A stretch of DNA of 64,000 nucleotides from Staphylococcus sp. GTDB lineage: Bacteria; Bacteroidota; Bacteroidia; Bacteroidales; Muribaculaceae. Positions 36,665-44,455 of the stretch are shown piece after piece; positions within the stretch are counted from its first letter, which is position 1; the number at the start of each line of letters is the position of its first letter. The stretch is from contig JAMPDC010000001.1 in the NCBI GenBank assembly GCA_023665865.1, positions 1,872,662 to 1,936,661 on the forward strand. The letters are read 5' to 3'. Below the pieces are notes generated by a model. That model was not told where the DNA came from, did not search any database, and worked only from the letters and a program-made list of their open reading frames with translations. A program made the position numbers and the translations under genes.

Positions 36665-36712
36665 ATTTATATAGAGAGGTGAACGATGATTTATATAGAA
36701 AGGTGAATGATG
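36665..36712. repeat. 24-base tandem repeat across the GNAT stop codon
   Basis: The blocks 36665-36688 and 36689-36712 differ at only two positions (ATTTATATAGAGAGGTGAAC versus ATTTATATAGAAAGGTGAAT, each followed by GATG). The right copy encodes the last codons and stop of the acetyltransferase; the left copy repeats them past the stop, in frame. Confidence 0.85.
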
Positions 36713-37125
36713 GGAAATGGACGTCCGGCATCGTCCTTCTCATCGCGGCCCGCGATGTAGAATCCGTGTGAGAGATAAAACTCCATTGCATGTGGATTCT
36801 GCTCATTGACGTCCACGAGTGTCGCGCCGCAACCGAGAGCGAAGCGTAGGAGCGCGGAGCCGAAACCTGAGTGCTGGAAGTCAGGGTCGATAAAGAGCAT
36901 TTCGATTTTGCCGGCAGTGATTCCGATGAAGCCGCAAATCTTCCCGGCTGGAGCAGGGGAGATAGCTGTCAATCTGACTCCGGGGAGATAGCATGACGCC
37001 ATCTTTGACCGGATCCCGGCAATGTCATCCTCACTGAGGAAATCATGACTGGCACGGACGCTCCGCTCCCAGATCTCGACGAGCTCCACAAAGTCGCGCT
37101 CGTCACAGTCTCGCAGATATGCCAT
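36691..37125 (-). CDS. GNAT family N-acetyltransferase
   Basis: 144 residues, a single GNAT domain. The N-terminal strand-helix (YLRDCDERDFVELVEIWERSV) is followed by the acetyl-CoA motif LFIDPDFQHSGFGSALLRFA (about 75-94), containing Q-x-x-G-x-G, then VNEQNPHAMEFYLSHGF. It transfers acetyl from acetyl-CoA to an unknown amine; the subfamily resembles small YjgM/PhnO-like enzymes. It appears to be a single gene, with a 33-base gap from the PH-like protein gene upstream. Its last codons are tandemly duplicated beyond the stop. Confidence 0.85.
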   Translation of the reverse strand: MAYLRDCDERDFVELVEIWERSVRASHDFLSEDDIAGIRSKMASCYLPGVRLTAISPAPAGKICGFIGITAGKIEMLFIDPDFQHSGFGSALLRFALGCGATLVDVNEQNPHAMEFYLSHGFYIAGRDEKDDAGRPFPIIHLSI

Positions 37126-37158
37126 TAGGTGATAGTTTTATTAGAATTGAGTTGATAT

Positions 37159-37632
37159 TCAGAGATATTTGTTGATATGGCTGACCATCGCTGAAGCATC
37201 CTCACAGCCGACCACGTATTGCTTGCCATCTCTCAGCTTCAGTAGGAAGCAGTGGCTCCGGCTGCCGTAATAGCCGAAATCGGTACCGATCATGATGTCG
37301 TTGAAATATCCCCAATATCCGAAGTAGCCGCCGCTGCCGCAAAGGCGTAATCCTCCCGCGGAGGGATAGCAGGTATCGGCTGATAGGATCGAGTCGTAGG
37401 CAAATCTTTTCGTGCCGCCGAGAATCCGGCGGATGGCCACTCCATTTCCATCGGCTTCAACTGATTTCGGGCAGTAATAGAGTCCGGCCAGGGTCGCGGT
37501 TCCCATGATGAGAAGGAAGCGTATGAGCCTGTCTGTGTCGTCAAGCAGTGAGATTGTGCCGACGATGGTGAGAAGGACGACGACGGCGGTTGCAACGAGC
37601 GAATAGGTGCTGTATTTCACTTTGTTTTTCAT
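37159..37632 (-). CDS. Small membrane protein with PH-like cytosolic domain
   Basis: 157 residues. Two membrane segments (about 11-31 and 36-53) are followed by a beta-rich domain (about 55-157) with GVAIRRILGGTKRFAYDSI and LLKLRDGKQYVVGCEDA, the pattern of bacterial PH-domain membrane proteins. A Gly/Tyr-rich loop (GSGGYFGYWGYF) lies between. The function is unknown. It is third in a tight minus-strand set with an XRE regulator (24 bases upstream) and another membrane protein, as in regulator-membrane protein cassettes of the SdpR/YozG style. Confidence 0.65.
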   Translation of the reverse strand: MKNKVKYSTYSLVATAVVVLLTIVGTISLLDDTDRLIRFLLIMGTATLAGLYYCPKSVEADGNGVAIRRILGGTKRFAYDSILSADTCYPSAGGLRLCGSGGYFGYWGYFNDIMIGTDFGYYGSRSHCFLLKLRDGKQYVVGCEDASAMVSHINKYL

Positions 37633-37656
37633 ATCGGTATGTTTTTGGGGGAGATT

Positions 37657-37857
37657 TTAGTCTGTTTCTTCAAGGATAAAGATGCTTTCGACCGGTTTGC
37701 TGAAAAATCTGCTGATCTTTAGCGCCAAAGGGGTAGATGGAAGAAAGCGGTTTTTCTCAATGGCCACAATGGTCTGGCGACTTACGCCAACGGCTTCGGC
37801 AAGCTGTTGCTGGGTTATGTCGCGCTCGGCACGTTCGACTTTAATCCTATTCTTCAT
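37657..37857 (-). CDS. Small XRE-family helix-turn-helix regulator
   Basis: 66 residues, essentially only an HTH. MKNRIKVERAERDITQQQLA leads into VGVSRQTIVAIEKNRFLPST, then a short C-terminal segment (LALKISRFFSKPVESIF). Regulators of this YozG-like type usually control their own operon together with adjacent membrane proteins. It overlaps the end of the upstream membrane-protein gene by 11 bases, so the two are translated together. Confidence 0.88.
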   Translation of the reverse strand: MKNRIKVERAERDITQQQLAEAVGVSRQTIVAIEKNRFLPSTPLALKISRFFSKPVESIFILEETD

Positions 37858-38260
37858 CTTCAGTCATCTTATTGTATCGTTGCATCTCCAGGCGGAAGAT
37901 GCAGACGAAGATGATCGGGAGGAGTGCGAGGTCTATGATGGCAAACATGAGAAACTCGACGCCGTTGAGCAAGACCGTACACATGATCAATATTACGACA
38001 TAGGTGTAGAGGGAGTTCAATAGCGAAGCGAGACGTATAGATTGCACCATCTCATCCTCAGTGCGGGTTTTGGAGCAGACGATAAACAGTGAGCCTAAGG
38101 CTACACCGATGATTATAAGGTCGTTGACGATAGTCTCGGCCCTGCCTGCCAGCGGGAGCTCAGAGTAAAGGGCGAGTGTCCCGGCGATCAGTGACGGTAT
38201 AAACAAAATCCATCCAATCGGTTGGAAACAGTGTGGGAAAAGCAGATTTTTCATAAGCAT
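37847..38260 (-). CDS. Four-helix membrane protein next to the XRE regulator
   Basis: 137 residues with four predicted membrane helices (about 13-31, 45-61, 84-103 and 107-123) and a charged cytosolic C-terminus (MQRYNKMTEDEE). I do not recognise a named family. The position immediately before a small XRE regulator, with an 11-base overlap, suggests a three-gene module in which the regulator controls membrane proteins. ATGs at 38260 and 38254 are both possible starts. Confidence 0.65.
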   Translation of the reverse strand: MLMKNLLFPHCFQPIGWILFIPSLIAGTLALYSELPLAGRAETIVNDLIIIGVALGSLFIVCSKTRTEDEMVQSIRLASLLNSLYTYVVILIMCTVLLNGVEFLMFAIIDLALLPIIFVCIFRLEMQRYNKMTEDEE

Positions 38261-38420
38261 CGCTAATTAAGAGTTGACGTGATGAGTGCAAAAGTAAATA
38301 ATATTTTTCAAAAAGTCAAGTAAACTTTACATCAAATTGACAGCGACTTATTTTTTTAAGAGTTAAACGATTGGAACCCGAAGATATATAGAATATTGAT
38401 GATTGATGTGCTCTGGCTGC

Positions 38421-38933
38421 TTATCGGCGGCGTTGGAGGCGTTTGGCGAGGCGGCGTTGCTCCTGCTCCTGACGGCGGCGCTCTCGGCGGTTGCCGACGA
38501 AGATGCATGGCTCAGCCTCTCCTTCCGGTCCCGGGGCAGGGTGGGAGGCGGTGATCGCATCGGCACACGGCTCTTCCTCGACGGCCATGCTCACGACATC
38601 GTTTGATATGGCTGTAGACCGTGGCTCAGTCACGATGGTCGGAGTGGAGGCGCAACGTTTGCGGCGGTTTCTTGCGGCAGCTGAGCGTGCCATGGCCTTG
38701 TCAATCTCAGGTTTGAGGAGGACGAAGATGAGCATTATTTCGCCGGAGTGGCCGGAGGGTTGGACGTTGTCATTGATATAGGCATCGACCGCCATCATGA
38801 TGTCTACGCCAAGCAGTGGCTTGCCTACGACATTGGCAGCAGCGATGGCACGCTCGTTGATTGACTGATAGAATTTTTCGGAAACAGGACGTGAGTTTTT
38901 CTTCGCCTTCTCAGTGGAGTGTTGTTTTTTCAT
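38421..38933 (-). CDS. Hypothetical protein with basic Arg-rich tail
   Basis: 170 residues from the ATG at 38933. The frame is open to a TTG at 38966, but that codon lies inside the -7 box. The N-terminus is Lys-rich (MKKQHSTEKAKKNSR). A short ordered region (FYQSINERAIAAANVVGKPLL and GHSGEIMLIFVLLKPEIDKAM) is followed by a low-complexity middle and an extremely basic end (GNRRERRRQEQEQRRLAKRL). The basic tail suggests nucleic-acid or ribosome association. The first part recalls small Bacteroidetes mobilisation-type or DUF3408-like proteins only vaguely. No partner genes are adjacent. Confidence 0.55.
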   Translation of the reverse strand: MKKQHSTEKAKKNSRPVSEKFYQSINERAIAAANVVGKPLLGVDIMMAVDAYINDNVQPSGHSGEIMLIFVLLKPEIDKAMARSAAARNRRKRCASTPTIVTEPRSTAISNDVVSMAVEEEPCADAITASHPAPGPEGEAEPCIFVGNRRERRRQEQEQRRLAKRLQRRR

Positions 38934-38963
38934 CGTGGATGGATATTTTTTGTGATTACGATG

Positions 38964-38971
38964 CAAATTTA
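38964..38971 (-). promoter_or_regulatory. -7 box of the Arg-rich protein gene
   Basis: TAAATTTG on the minus strand lies 31 bases upstream of the ATG at 38933. It decides the start codon, because the longer frame would begin inside it. No good -33 box is visible. Confidence 0.45.
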
Positions 38972-39066
38972 ATCACGCTCCACCCCGGAAAAGGTGCGAT
39001 AATACAAAAGCGTCGCAAAAAAATTAAGACCGGCTCCCGCGGCTTGGTGATCATCGACAAAGAATA

Positions 39067-39098
39067 CGGGAGCGATTCTTATGAAAGAAAAGCTCCCG
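39067..39098 (-). terminator. Weak terminator-like hairpin after the Fur-family gene
   Basis: CGGGAGC (39067-39073) pairs with GCTCCCG (39092-39098), 22 bases beyond the stop of the Fur-family gene. On the minus strand it is followed by TATTCTTTG. The stem is only 7 bp. Confidence 0.4.
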
Positions 39099-39120
39099 CA
39101 CATAGTAGGTGTCACTCAGG

Positions 39121-39540
39121 TTATCTGTTGCATTTCGGACAGATACCTTTGATCATATAGTTGATGGAATGTGGAGTGAAGCCGTCGGGAATATCAACCA
39201 TGGGCACTCTTGCTGTCTCAATACAATATGTCTCCTTGCAGTGCTCGCAATAGAAGTGGGCGTGTTGGTCGGCGATGCTGTGTTTATTCCCACTATGACA
39301 TAACTCATACTTTAGAGAGCGGCTACCATCCTCTATCACATGAACCACATCCTTTTCAGCAAACAGCTCAAGCACACGGAAGATACTGGCCTTATCCATC
39401 GAGAACTCCAACGAGGCCTCCAAATCAGCAAGATTGACGGGATGCGAGGCTTTCATCAGCTCTTTCGTCACAAGAATCCTGTTGGCGGTAGGCTTGATGC
39501 CTTTTCCGTTCAATATTTCTTCAATATCTTTGCTGATCAT
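39121..39540 (-). CDS. Fur-family metal-responsive transcription regulator
   Basis: 139 residues. A winged helix N-terminal half (about 1-80, GIKPTANRILVTKELMKA and DKASIFRVLELFAEKD) precedes the metal-binding half with HAHFYCEHC and a terminal CPKC, the two CxxC pairs of the structural zinc site. The His-rich HSIADQHAHF is the regulatory site region. The family includes Fur, Zur and PerR; the metal cannot be fixed by eye. Its gene directly follows the Cu/Zn permease (38-base gap) and lies close to a Zn/Cd ATPase, so a zinc or copper sensor is likely. It is the best candidate to bind the repeated operator of this island. Confidence 0.85.
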   Translation of the reverse strand: MISKDIEEILNGKGIKPTANRILVTKELMKASHPVNLADLEASLEFSMDKASIFRVLELFAEKDVVHVIEDGSRSLKYELCHSGNKHSIADQHAHFYCEHCKETYCIETARVPMVDIPDGFTPHSINYMIKGICPKCNR

Positions 39541-39578
39541 ATCCGGATATGTGATGCCTTGTTATGATAGTAATTAAG

Positions 39579-40799
39579 TCAGCCTATTGAAAATCCGAGA
39601 TCCTCAATAACTTCCTTGATTGCGGCTGCGTCGGGGTTGCCTTGGATTTTTGTTTCGCCTGAAGCGAGGTCAACTGTGACTGACTCCACTCCGGGAAGTT
39701 TTGCGAGGTTTTTCTCTACCATAGCCTTGCAGTGGCCACACGTCATGCCTTTTACGATGATTGTCTGTTCGTTGTCCATTTTTTCTGATTTATTTGGTGT
39801 ATATTTTCTAATAAGCGCGTTGATGAGCAATATTATGAGCAGGACTGAGCAAATGCCGGTAAACAGACATACATTAAGATGACAATTAGCATGACCTGCC
39901 ACCAGGGGCATTGTAAACCAGTCGCGCGGCATAAGGTAATCAATACACATTCCGATGGCTATCGCGCCTATGATTATTGTACCAAGATATGTTGCGGCCG
40001 CTTTCCTGCCAAGTGATTTGCTCACGATAATGATTGATGCGAAATTGGCGGCCGGACCAGCCATGAGCAGCACAAAAGCCGCCCCCGGACTAAGTCCTTT
40101 GAGCATCAATGACAGTGCTATCGGTATAGAACCTGTCGAGCAGACATACATCGGCACGGCTACGATAACCACAGCGATCATTGAAAGCAAAGGGTATTCG
40201 GCAAAGAATGTGAAAAATCCGTCGGGGATGAATACTGTTATTGCGGCGGCGATCACCAATCCTATCATAAGCCATTTGCCTATATTCTGCACCATATCGA
40301 CAAAACCATAGCGCAGCGCATTCTTGATTTTTCCGATAAAACTGTCGGAAGCCGGCGCATCGATGGTGTCAACCTCCGCATCACAGCTGTCTGTACATGC
40401 TTTGTCTTCACGGTTGACAAGCATCCCTCCGATGAAGGCTGTAACAAGGGCTGCCGCAGGTCTGATTATGGCAAACGCCGGCCCAAGCAGCGAGTAAGTT
40501 GCAGCAATAGAGTCAATGCCGGTCTGAGGTGTGGCAATGAGGAATGAGGTCGAAGCGCCGCGCGATGCTCCGTTACGGCGTAGAGATACAGCTGTGGGCA
40601 ATACACCGCATGAACACAAGGGTAACGGCACTCCAATCAATGCCGCTTTGATCACAGCCCAAGCTCCCGGACGGGAGAGGTGGTTGCGATAAAATTTTCC
40701 GGGTACGAATGAGTAAAGTACACCGGCTACAAGGAAACCGAACAGCAGATATGGTGCCATCTCGGCCATCATGTTTATCAAAGAGTATATAAATTTCAT
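39579..40799 (-). CDS. SO_0444-type Cu/Zn efflux permease with C-terminal HMA domain
   Basis: 406 residues. An eight-to-ten-helix permease (DUF318/ArsP-like, about 1-340) carries the motif PLCSCGVLPTAVSLRRNGAS (about 57-76), with a Cys-rich pocket expected to bind metal. A cytosolic HMA domain (about 345-406) with GMTCGHCKAMVEKNL follows. This is the layout of SO_0444 family Cu/Zn exporters. The inferred start point of its promoter (-7 box 40804-40811) almost coincides with the first ATG at 40799, so translation may begin there without a leader or at the ATG pair at 40772. The Fur-family gene is co-transcribed downstream. Confidence 0.85.
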   Translation of the reverse strand: MKFIYSLINMMAEMAPYLLFGFLVAGVLYSFVPGKFYRNHLSRPGAWAVIKAALIGVPLPLCSCGVLPTAVSLRRNGASRGASTSFLIATPQTGIDSIAATYSLLGPAFAIIRPAAALVTAFIGGMLVNREDKACTDSCDAEVDTIDAPASDSFIGKIKNALRYGFVDMVQNIGKWLMIGLVIAAAITVFIPDGFFTFFAEYPLLSMIAVVIVAVPMYVCSTGSIPIALSLMLKGLSPGAAFVLLMAGPAANFASIIIVSKSLGRKAAATYLGTIIIGAIAIGMCIDYLMPRDWFTMPLVAGHANCHLNVCLFTGICSVLLIILLINALIRKYTPNKSEKMDNEQTIIVKGMTCGHCKAMVEKNLAKLPGVESVTVDLASGETKIQGNPDAAAIKEVIEDLGFSIG

Positions 40800-40803
40800 A
40801 CTG

Positions 40804-40811
40804 CAAAGTTA
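40804..40811 (-). promoter_or_regulatory. -7 box of the permease-fur operon
   Basis: TAACTTTG on the minus strand ends 5 bases upstream of the annotated ATG at 40799. This implies a leaderless message or use of the internal ATGs near 40772. Confidence 0.5.
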
Positions 40812-40926
40812 CATACAGAAGTCAATTCATTTGTTATATGATTTCCGCATAGTTTTGCATAATTTACCCGATCCGGCTTGTCAAAGAGGGCGATGCACCC
40901 CGGTTGAAATATTGTCAGGCGCGATA

Positions 40927-40963
40927 ATTGCAAACCGGTTGCATAAAGTTGTATGTAATTTTG
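40927..40963 (+). promoter_or_regulatory. Operator-promoter of the HMA/P-type ATPase operon (copy A)
   Basis: The operator ATTGCAAACCGGTTGCAT (40927-40944) is followed after exactly 11 bases by the -7 box TAATTTTG (40956-40963). The TTG inside the operator lies in the -33 region, so a bound repressor would block polymerase. The same 17-18 base sequence with the same 11-base spacing occurs twice more near 44.3 kb. The operator core is the dyad AACCGGTT with TGCA flanks, asymmetric by one base. Confidence 0.8.
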
Positions 40964-41015
40964 CAGCGTTAAAAAATAATCTACGGTATAAACCGTGTTA
41001 AAACGTTATAGGAAT

Positions 41016-41231
41016 ATGAATAAGACATTTAAAATTGAGGTTGACTGCGCGAACTGCGCTAATCTCGTGGAAGACGCTGCAAAAAAAGTTGCCGGAGTGA
41101 AAGATCTGTCAATTTCTTTCATGACACAGAAAATGAAAGTCACTTTTGATGATGGCGCCGATCGAGAAGCCGTGATGGCAGAAGTGCTCAAGGTGGCAAA
41201 GAAGGTTGAGCCTGACTTTGAGATTCTCTAA
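41016..41231 (+). CDS. Free-standing HMA heavy-metal-binding protein
   Basis: 71 residues from the ATG at 41016, which has GGAAT directly before it. A frame start at 40995 would lie within the leader. It is a single HMA ferredoxin-like fold with the metal motif DCANCANLVEDAAKKVAG (CxxC) and MTQKMKVTFDDG. It probably hands Zn, Cd or Cu to the P-type ATPase encoded 72 bases downstream, which lacks its own N-terminal HMA domain. The two together look like one transporter split into carrier and pump. Confidence 0.88.
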   Translation: MNKTFKIEVDCANCANLVEDAAKKVAGVKDLSISFMTQKMKVTFDDGADREAVMAEVLKVAKKVEPDFEIL

Positions 41232-41303
41232 TTGATTAAGTCTGTTTTGATATCGGTCTGATTCTTTAAGCCAGATCATTCTCAATAAAAAAACATAAGG
41301 AAT

Positions 41304-43214
41304 ATGAATAGGAAACAACGTAATATGCTTACCCGCATCATAATCGCTCTGGTTATGACTGTCGGTCTGCTTTGTGTTGATGTGACCGGATGGCTTCGCC
41401 TCTCGTTATATCTCGTGGTGTACCTTATAATAGGCTACGACATACTGAAAAAGGCGTGGCTCGGCATTATCCACGGCAGGGTGTTTGATGAAAATTTCCT
41501 TATGGCTGTGGCAACTGTCGGAGCCTTCGCTCTCGCCATCTATGAGAAAAGCGGTGACTATCTCGAAGCGATCGCAGTGATGCTGTTCTATCAGATCGGC
41601 GAGTTCTTCCAGAGTTATGCCGTCGGCAAGAGCCGCCGTAACATCGCCGCACTTATGGATATACGCCCCGACTATGCAAATATTGAGCGTGATGGCAAGA
41701 TTGTGAAGGTCGATCCGGACGATGTTGAGGTTGGTCAGACTATCATAATTCAGCCCGGGGAGCGTGTCCCCATTGATGGCGTTGTTATTTCCGGAGAGTC
41801 TTCACTCAACACCTCCGCACTGACCGGCGAGTCACTCCCACGCGAAGTAGGTAGCGGCGATGAGGTGATCAGTGGCAGCATCAATATGTCGGGTGTGTTG
41901 AAAGTGCGCACAACCAAAGAATTTGGCGATTCAACCGTGTCCAAAATCCTTGAGCTGGTTGAGGATTCAGCCTCACGCAAGTCGAAGTCAGAGAATTTCA
42001 TTGCGAAGTTCGCGCGTGTATATACCCCCGCTGTGTGCTATGGGGCATTGGCGCTGGCCCTGCTGCCCCCGCTGTTCATGATACTGTTCAATAGTGCTCC
42101 CATGAGCTTCGTCACCTTTGAGACATGGGTTTACCGAGCATTGGTATTCCTCGTGATAAGCTGTCCCTGCGCATTGGTAGTCAGCATACCGCTGTCATTT
42201 TTCGCCGGAATCGGAGGGGCAAGCCGCGAGGGTGTGCTTGTGAAAGGCGCCAACATACTTGAGACACTATCAAAGGTAAAGACTGTGGTGTTCGACAAGA
42301 CAGGCACACTGACCAAGGGAGTGTTTGAGGTCAATGCCTATCACGGTGACCACGACTAGGATATAGCCGACCGTAAGGCCCAACTGCTTGAATATGCGGC
42401 GATAGTGGAGTCTTCTTCTTCCCACCCGATTGCAAAGTCGCTGCAAAAGGCCTACGGTCATACTATTGACCGCAGCCGCATGAGCGATGTGAAAGAAATC
42501 AGCGGCAAAGGTATCACAGCCCTTATCGACGGCAAAAAGGTTGCAGCCGGCAATGAAAAACTGATGTCGGATTTAGGTCTTACACCCTGTCATTGCAAGA
42601 CGGCCGGAACTATTGTCCATCTCGCCATTGACGGCAAATATGCCGGACACATTGTTCTCGGCGATGTTGTGAAGCCCACATCCGCCCAAGCCATTGCAGA
42701 CCTTCACAAGTCGGGCGTGACACAGACAGTCATGCTGACAGGAGATACTCGTTCTGTTGCAGACCAGACCGCCGCCGGTCTTGGAATAGACAAAGTATAT
42801 AGCGAACTGCTCCCGGCCGACAAAGTGTCGCAACTGGAACGGATACTCTCCAAATCAAAAGGCGATGACAAGGTCGCATTTGTCGGCGACGGCATAAACG
42901 ATGCTCCAGTGCTCTCGCGTGCCGACCTCGGCATTGCGATGGGTGCGATGGGAAGCGATGCGGCCATCGAAGCCGCCGATGTGGTGCTCATGGACGATGA
43001 TCCTCTGAAAATCGGTAAGGCGATACGCATATCGCGCAAGTGCTTGAAAATCGTGTGGGAAAATATCATCATGGCATTAGGTATCAAGGGCGTTTGCCTT
43101 GTGTTGGGCGTATTCGGTATCGTCAATATGTGGCTTGCCATATTTGCCGACGTAGGAGTGATGATACTCGCCGTGCTCAATGCCATAAGGGCCATGTATG
43201 TACGCAAAATATGA
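41304..43214 (+). pseudogene. Zn/Cd-type P1B ATPase interrupted by one in-frame TAG
   Basis: 637 codons in one frame with a single TAG at 42357-42359 (codon 352). The first part has the transmembrane start, TGES (actuator), SCPCALVVS (metal-site CPC) and DKTGTLTKG (phosphorylated Asp 331). The second part continues in the same frame with HPIAKSLQKA, GDGINDAPVLSRADLG and the terminal NMWLAIFADVGVMILAVLNA, the ZntA-type final helices. Nothing else is damaged. As read, translation ends within the nucleotide-binding domain, so no working pump is made unless the stop is read through, restarted near 42405, or a base-call error. It lies in one operon with the HMA protein and has the same GGAAT start signal. 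Confidence 0.85.
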
Positions 43215-43239
43215 TAGATGGCCATACCAGATACATATT

Positions 43240-43267
43240 AAAGGTCCGATGGCAACATCGGACCTTT
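43240..43267 (+). terminator. Terminator-like hairpin after the ATPase
   Basis: AAAGGTCCGATG (43240-43251) pairs perfectly with CATCGGACCTTT (43256-43267) around a GCAA tetraloop, 26 bases beyond the ATPase stop. ATTGTATG follows, so the U-tract is poor. Confidence 0.75.
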
Positions 43268-43522
43268 ATTGTATGTGTGTGTTTTTATTAGTTCAATCAT
43301 AAGTGCCTAAATTTGTGAATGATCCAAAGACAATACAAGATCTATTGGAATAAATGATAAAATGATTGACATAATGGGAAACAGTGTTGTTTTTAGATCT
43401 CCATTTCAACGGCACAGATACCATTTGTCTGTAAATGCACCTTCATTCAGATTCCTTATATTCAAGGAAGCTTCCCTACTTGATCTTCTGAAATATATAT
43501 CGGAGGACTGTATAATATAATT
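43268..43522. other. Non-coding gap between two terminators
   Basis: This stretch lies between convergent genes. Only short frames are present, including one of 48 codons at 43374-43520 (plus) with no ribosome-binding signal and no recognisable family. I see no repeat, promoter or RNA gene here. Confidence 0.5.
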
Positions 43523-43562
43523 CAGCCGGAATGTTTTGTTTTCAAGCAAAACATTCCGGCTG
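43523..43562. terminator. Strong hairpin after psd
   Basis: CAGCCGGAATGTTTTG (43523-43538) pairs perfectly over 16 bp with CAAAACATTCCGGCTG (43547-43562). It lies 49 bases past the psd stop on the minus strand. U-tracts are weak on both sides. Confidence 0.7.
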
Positions 43563-43611
43563 TTCATTTATTATGTCGTCAATAAGTTTGAGTGTGGCGA
43601 TTTCGTAATAC

Positions 43612-44283
43612 TCATCTCGCTTTCAATCGGGCAATAGGTGTCTGAGTGCCGACTGCGCTGTCTCCGATTTCCACTAATATCTCACTGTCCGGAGATAATA
43701 GGATATCCATCCGTGATCCGAATTTAATAAATCCAAATACGCTGTTCTGTTGCAACATATCTCCGGATTTGCAATACGAGACAATCCTTCGGGCAAGAAA
43801 TCCGGCAATTTGTTTGAACATCACTTTTTGTCCTGACCCGACACGGACAACTGCTGTCGTATGCTCGTTTTCCTCTGATGATTTAGGCAACCATGCTATA
43901 AGGAATTTTCCAGGATGATATTTGAAATATTCAACCACGCCTCCTATCGGCGACCAGTTCATGTGTATATTTGTCATTGACATGAATATTGAGATCTGGA
44001 TCATCTCCTGTTTCAGATATTCCTTTTCAAAGACTTTTTCAACAACGACGACTTTACCGTCGCATGGAGCAAACACAAGTTCCTCATCGTGGATCACAAC
44101 GCGCCGTGGTTCTCTGAAAAATGATACGATAAAAAACCAAAGCAATACAAGCAATATTGTGCCACATACTATCAAGGCGGTATTTTCGTGTGACACAAGC
44201 AATCGATAAAACACGAGCCATATTGCAAGACATATTAGCCCTGCGATTATTATAATCCTGTATCCTTCCTTGTTTATCTTCAT
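43612..44283 (-). CDS. psd: Phosphatidylserine decarboxylase (short PSD-A type proenzyme)
   Basis: 223 residues from the ATG at 44283. The frame extends upstream to 44370, but that part covers the promoter and operator. Two N-terminal membrane helices (about 11-28 and 32-52) are followed by the decarboxylase core with MSMTNIHMNWSPIGG and the self-cleavage region FIKFGSRMDILL, where the Gly-Ser bond gives the pyruvoyl subunit. It makes phosphatidylethanolamine from phosphatidylserine at the membrane. No pssA is adjacent, which is unusual for Bacteroidetes. Its promoter carries the metal-island operator, so it appears co-regulated with the Zn/Cd exporter and the sirtuin operon. A second housekeeping psd elsewhere in the genome would not be surprising. 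Confidence 0.88.
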   Translation of the reverse strand: MKINKEGYRIIIIAGLICLAIWLVFYRLLVSHENTALIVCGTILLVLLWFFIVSFFREPRRVVIHDEELVFAPCDGKVVVVEKVFEKEYLKQEMIQISIFMSMTNIHMNWSPIGGVVEYFKYHPGKFLIAWLPKSSEENEHTTAVVRVGSGQKVMFKQIAGFLARRIVSYCKSGDMLQQNSVFGFIKFGSRMDILLSPDSEILVEIGDSAVGTQTPIARLKAR

Positions 44284-44317
44284 TTTTATTCCGATTGAAG
44301 TTATTTGTTTTTGGGTG

Positions 44318-44354
44318 CAAAGTTCGGCATTATGCGGTGCAACCGGTTTGCAAT
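44318..44354 (-). promoter_or_regulatory. Operator-promoter of psd (copy B)
   Basis: Read on the minus strand, ATTGCAAACCGGTTGCA (44354-44338) is followed, with the 18th base differing, by 11 bases and then GAACTTTG (44325-44318). This is a -7 box with G for T at its first base. The arrangement and spacing equal those of copies A and C. Transcription would start near 44311, 28 bases before the psd ATG. Confidence 0.75.
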
Positions 44355-44368
44355 TATTGTTCTGAAAC

Positions 44369-44405
44369 ATTGCAAACCGGTTGCATCAGGAAAACTATAA
44401 CTTTG
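44369..44405 (+). promoter_or_regulatory. Operator-promoter of the sirtuin operon (copy C)
   Basis: ATTGCAAACCGGTTGCAT (44369-44386), identical to copy A over 18 bases, is followed after 11 bases by TAACTTTG (44398-44405). It forms an inverted pair with copy B, the two operators being 14 bases apart, so one regulator could control both divergent genes. Confidence 0.8.
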
Positions 44406-44455
44406 TGGTCGTAAAATGACCCACCTGTAAACCGTGATAAAATTTTCATAGGGAT

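Noticed and set aside
43374..43520. 48-codon frame on the plus strand between the ATPase and psd
   Set aside because: No ribosome-binding signal, no recognisable family, and it lies between two terminators in an AT-rich spacer; it may be random.
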